From NCBI GenBank assembly GCA_035079385.1, contig JAVHKY010000055.1, forward strand, positions 1,860,001-1,924,000: a stretch of DNA of 64,000 bases. The letters are read 5' to 3'. Shown here piece after piece: positions 59,301 through 64,000 of the stretch. The DNA comes from Aspidiotus rigidus (Eukaryota; Arthropoda; Insecta; Hemiptera; Diaspididae). Within the stretch, counting starts at the first letter, position 1. The number at the start of each line of letters is the position of its first letter. The notes under the pieces were generated by a model. That model ran no database searches, was not told where the DNA came from, and was given only the letters and a program-made list of their open reading frames with translations. Both the position numbers and the translations under genes were made by a program.

Positions 59301-62300
59301 GTAAGAGATGTCCTCCAGGATATCTGCTAGAGATGCGATTTTTCGCGAGACGAAAGTAAAAATATATTCAAATTTTGATAATGACTCAAAAATATATAGG
59401 TTAACGCGATATCTCATGTATCCTGGCATTCTGAGTAGAATGCCCCTCTCACGTAAGAGATGTCCTCCAGGATATCTGCGAGAGATGCGATTTTTCCCGA
59501 GACGAAAGTAAAAATATATTCAAATTTTGATAATGACTCAAAAATATATAGGTTAACGCGATATCTCATGTATCCTGGCATTCTGAGTAGAATGCCCCTC
59601 TTACGTAAGAGATGTCCTCCAGGATATCTGCTAGAGATGCGATTTTTCCCGAGACGAAAGTAAAAATATATTCAAATTTTGATAATGACTCAAAAATATA
59701 TAGGTTAACGTGATATCTCATGTATCCTGGCATTCTGAGTAGAATGCCCCTCTTACGTAAAAGATGTCCTCCAGGATATCTGCTAGAGATGCGATTTTTC
59801 CCGAGACGAAAGTAAAAATATATACAACTTTTGATAATGACTCAAAAATATATAGGTTAACGCGATATCTCATGTATCCTGGCATTCTGAGTAGAATGCC
59901 CCTCTTACGTAAAAGATGTCCTCCAGGATATCTGCTAGAGATGCGATTTTTCCCGAGACGAAAGTAAAAATATATTCAAATTTTGATAATGACTCAAAAA
60001 TATATAGGTTAACGCGATATCTCATGTATCCTGGCATTCTGAGTAGAATGCCCCTCTTACGTAAGAGATGCCCTCCAGGATATCTGCTAGAGATGCGATT
60101 TTTCCCGAGACGAAAGTAAAAATATATTGAAATTTTGATAATGACTCAAAAATATATAGGTTAACGCGATATCTCATGTATCCTGGCATTCTGAGTAGAA
60201 TGCCCCTCTTACGTAAGAGATGTTCTCCAGGATATCTGCTAGAGATGCGATTTTTCGCGAGACGAAAGTAAAAATATATTCAAATTTTGATAATGACTCA
60301 AAAATATATAGGTTAACGCGATATCTCATGTATCCCGGCATTCTGAGTAGAATGCCCCTCTTACGTAAAAGATGTCCTCCAGGATATCTGCTAGAGATGC
60401 GATTTTTCCCGAGACGAAAGTAAAAATATATTCAAATTTTGATAATGACTCAAAAATATATAGGTTAACGCGATATCTCATGTATCCTGGCATTCTGAGT
60501 AGAATGCCCCTCTTACGTAAGAGATGTCCTCCAGGATATCTGCTAGAGATGCGATTTTTCGCGAGACGAAAGTAAAAATATATACAAATTTTGATAATGA
60601 CTCAAAAATATATAGGTTAACACGATATCTCATGTATCCTGGCATTCTGAGTAGAATGCCCCTCTCACGTAAGAGATGTCCTCCAGGATATCTGCTAGAG
60701 GTGCGATTTTTCCCGAGACGAAAGTAAAAATATATTCAAATTTTGATAATGACTCAAAAATATATAGGTTAACGTGATATCTCATGTATCCTGGCATTCT
60801 GAGTAGAATGCCCCTCTCACGTAAGAGATGTCCTCCAGGATATCTGCTAGAGATGCGATTTTTCGCGAGAAGAAAGTAAAAATATATACAAATTTTGATA
60901 ATGACTCAAAAATATATAGGTTAACACGATATCTCATGTATCCTGGCATTCTGAGTAGAATGCCCCTCTCACGTAAGAGATGTCCTCCAGGATATCTGCT
61001 AGAGATGCGATTTTTCCCGAGACGAAAGTAAAAATATATTCAAATTTTGATAATGACTCAAAAATATATACGTTAACACGATATCTCATGTATTCTGGTA
61101 TTCTGAGTAGAATGCCCCTCTTACGTAAGAGATGTTCTCCAGGATATCTGCTAGAGATGCGATTTTTCCCGAGGCGACAGTAAAAATATATTCAAATTTT
61201 GATAATGACTCAAAAATATATAGGTTAACGCGATATCTCATGTATCCTGGCATTCTGAGTAGAATGCCCCTCTTACGTAAGAGATGTCCTCCAGGATATC
61301 TGCTAGAGATGCGATTTTTCGCGAGACGAAAGTAAAAATATATTCAAATTTTGATAATGACTCAAAAATATATAGGTTAACGCGATATCTCATGTATCCT
61401 GGCATTCTGAGTAGAATGCCCCTCTCACGTAAGAGATGTCCTCCAGGATATCTGCGAGAGATGCGATTTTTCCCGAGACGAAAGTAAAAATATATTCAAA
61501 TTTTGATAATGACTCAAAAATATATAGGTTAACGCGATATCTCATGTATCCTGGCATTCTGAGTAGAATGCCCCTCTTACGTAAGAGATGTCCTCCAGGA
61601 TATCTGCTAGAGATGCGATTTTTCCCGAGACGAAAGTAAAAATATATTCAAATTTTGATAATGACTCAAAAATATATAGGTTAACGTGATATCTCATGTA
61701 TCCTGGCATTCTGAGTAGAATGCCCCTCTTACGTAAAAGATGTCCTCCAGGATATCTGCTAGAGATGCGATTTTTCCCGAGACGAAAGTAAAAATATATA
61801 CAACTTTTGATAATGACTCAAAAATATATAGGTTAACGCGATATCTCATGTATCCTGGCATTCTGAGTAGAATGCCCCTCTTACGTAAAAGATGTCCTCC
61901 AGGATATCTGCTAGAGATGCGATTTTTCCCGAGACGAAAGTAAAAATATATTCAAATTTTGATAATGACTCAAAAATATATAGGTTAACGCGATATCTCA
62001 TGTATCCTGGCATTCTGAGTAGAATGCCCCTCTTACGTAAGAGATGCCCTCCAGGATATCTGCTAGAGATGCGATTTTTCCCGAGACGAAAGTAAAAATA
62101 TATTGAAATTTTGATAATGACTCAAAAATATATAGGTTGACGCGATATCTCATGTATCCTGGCATTCTGAGTAGAATGCCCCTCTTACGTAAGAGATGTT
62201 CTCCAGGATATCTGCTAGAGATGCGATTTTTCGCGAGACGAAAGTAAAAATATATTCAAATTTTGATAATGACTCAAAAATATATAGGTGAACGCGATAT

Positions 62301-64000
62301 CTCATGTATCCCGGCATTCTGAGTAGAATGCCCCTCTTACGTAAAAGATGTCCTCCAGGATATCTGCTAGAGATGCGATTTTTCCCGAGACGAAAGTAAA
62401 AATATATTCAAATTTTGATAATGACTCAAAAATATATAGGTTAACGCGATATCTCATGTATCCTGGCATTCTGAGTAGAATGCCCCTCTTACGTAAGAGA
62501 TGCCCTCCAGGATATCTGCTAGAGATGCGATTTTTCCCGAGACAAAAGTAAAAATATATTCAAATTTTGATAATGACTCAAAAATATATAGGTTAACGCG
62601 ATATCTCATGTATCCCGGCATTCTGAGTAGAATGCCCCTCTCACGTAAGAGATGTCCTCCAGGATATCTGCTAGAGATGCGATTTTTCGCGAGACGAATG
62701 TTAAAATATATTCAAATTTTGATAATGACTCAAAAATATATAGGTTAACGCGATATCTCATGTATCCTGGCATTCTGAGTAGAATGCCCCTCTTACGTAA
62801 GAGATGTCCTCCAGGATATCTGCTAGAGATGCGATTTTTCGCGAGACGAAAGTAAAAATATATACAAATTTTGATAATGACTCAAAAATATATAGGTTAA
62901 CACGATATCTCATGTATCCTGGCATTCTGAGTAGAATGCCCCTCTCACGTAAGAGATGTCCTCCAGGATATCTGCTAGAGGTGCGATTTTTCCCGAGACG
63001 AAAGTAAAAATATATTCAAATTTTGATAATGACTCAAAAATATATAGGTTAACGTGATATCTCATGTATCCTGGCATTCTGAGTAGAATGCCCCTCTCAC
63101 GTAAGAGATGTCCTCCAGGATATCTGCTAGAGATGCGATTTTTCGCGAGAAGAAAGTAAAAATATATACAAATTTTGATAATGACTCAAAAATATATAGG
63201 TTAACACGATATCTCATGTATCCTGGCATTCTGAGTAGAATGCCCCTCTCACGTAAGAGATGTCCTCCAGGATATCTGCTAGAGATGCGATTTTTCCCGA
63301 GACGAAAGTAAAAATATATTCAAATTTTGATAATGACTCAAAAATATATACGTTAACACGATATCTCATGTATTCTGGTATTCTGAGTAGAATGCCCCTC
63401 TTACGTAAGAGATGTTCTCCAGGATATCTGCTAGAGATGCAATTTTTCGCGAGACGAAAGTAAAAATATATTCAAATTTTGATAATGACTCAAAAATATA
63501 TAGGTGAACGCGATATCTCATGTATCCTGGCATTCTGAGTAGAATACCCCTCTTACGTAAAAGATGTCCTCCAGGATATCTGCTAGAGATGCAATTTTTC
63601 GCGAGACGAAAGTAAAAATATATTCAAATTTTGATAATGACTCAAAAATATTTATAGGTCAACGTGATATCTCATGTATCCTGGCATTCTGAGTAGAATG
63701 CCCCTCTCACGTAAGAGATGTCCTCCAGGATATCTGCTAGAGATGCGATTTTTCGCAAGACGAAAGTAAAAATATATTCAAATTTTGATAATGACTCAAA
63801 AATATATAGGTTAACGCGATATCTCATGTATCCTGGCATTCTGAGTAGAATGCCCCTCTTACGTAAAAGATGTCCTCCAGGATATCTGCTAGAGATGCGA
63901 TTTTTCCCGAGACGACAGTAAAAATATATTCAAATTTTGATAATGACTCAAAAATATATAGGTTAACGCGATATCTCATGTATCCTGGCATTCTGAGTAG
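32301..64000 (+). repeat. 152-bp satellite, main array of about 208 monomers
   Basis: Head-to-tail monomers of 152 bases, occasionally 154 when ATATATAGG becomes ATATTTATAGG, continuing beyond the window. Monomers are mostly well over 90 percent alike by eye. Diagnostic variants recur at block spacings that are whole numbers of monomers. Each monomer holds nested inverted repeats: ATCTC/GAGAT, then TATCCTGG/CCAGGATA, which enclose the hairpin GGCATTCT-GAGT-AGAATGCC and the 14-base palindrome CTCTTACGTAAGAG. Example positions: 36291-36366. A 67-codon frame (MSSRISARDAIF to the RRK end) starts in most monomers and ends 52 bases into the next. Because 152 is not a multiple of three, it cannot join into a longer protein. 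I regard it as non-coding. Confidence 0.98.

Noticed and set aside
30367..64000. Hundreds of overlapping 67-codon frames beginning MSSRISARDAIF or similar
   Set aside because: They follow from the 152-bp repeat: each frame overlaps the next by 52 bases, all frames rotate because 152 is not divisible by three, and there are no splice or promoter signals or domain motifs. Satellite, not a gene family.
32301..64000. A CRISPR-like array (short palindromic repeats at regular spacing)
   Set aside because: The sequence between the palindromes is also repeated in every monomer, so there are no unique spacers; the setting is eukaryotic and there are no cas genes.

Overview
The window looks like an arthropod nuclear genome, probably an insect. 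It is AT-rich, has long gene-poor stretches, carries spliced genes with GT-AG introns and TATA boxes, holds relics of eukaryotic retroelements, and more than half of it is satellite DNA. The one large coding region is an AAA-ATPase-like gene of bacterial type. Genes of this kind are known as horizontally acquired genes in mealybugs and other insects, so a sap-feeding hemipteran is a reasonable guess, but the species cannot be fixed from sequence alone.

Layout. 1-1167: a near-perfect palindrome, running off the left edge, with a truncated gene in each arm. 992-3766: two copies of a divergent promoter. One side points at the palindrome gene, the other at a FLYWCH zinc-finger gene, and a GGGACC minisatellite lies between two TATA boxes. 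1.6-8.8 kb: three decaying copies of a small minus-strand family with a BC-box-like N-terminus, plus a relic of the palindrome gene. 9-11.7 kb: short diverged tandem repeats and little else. 11.7-14.5 kb: the AAA-ATPase-like gene on the minus strand. Upstream of its long exon I find two phase-compatible exons, and the first encodes a signal-peptide-like leader, so the product may be secreted. 14.9-15.5 kb: a 93-bp minisatellite. 16-17.2 kb: small exon-like pieces, including a kelch-like one and a duplicated exon. 17.25-21.8 kb: a 167-bp satellite with higher-order structure. 21.8-26.2 kb: transposon relics (Penelope-like, Ty3/Gypsy, a foldback hairpin, a composite element with terminal inverted repeats). 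26.4-28.8 kb: small spliced genes, one tandemly duplicated. 30.37-64 kb: an enormous 152-bp satellite array that changes orientation once, at 32300, and continues past the right edge.

How the parts relate. The left 9 kb is an accessory gene nest that has been repeatedly duplicated, inverted and broken. The AAA-ATPase-like gene is the only long, well-preserved coding unit and the best candidate for a functional, recruited gene. The 152-bp satellite is not protein-coding in any convincing way, but each monomer can fold into a three-way junction of nested inverted repeats. Its variant monomers recur at block spacings of 12 to 33 units, which suggests repeated amplification of large segments.
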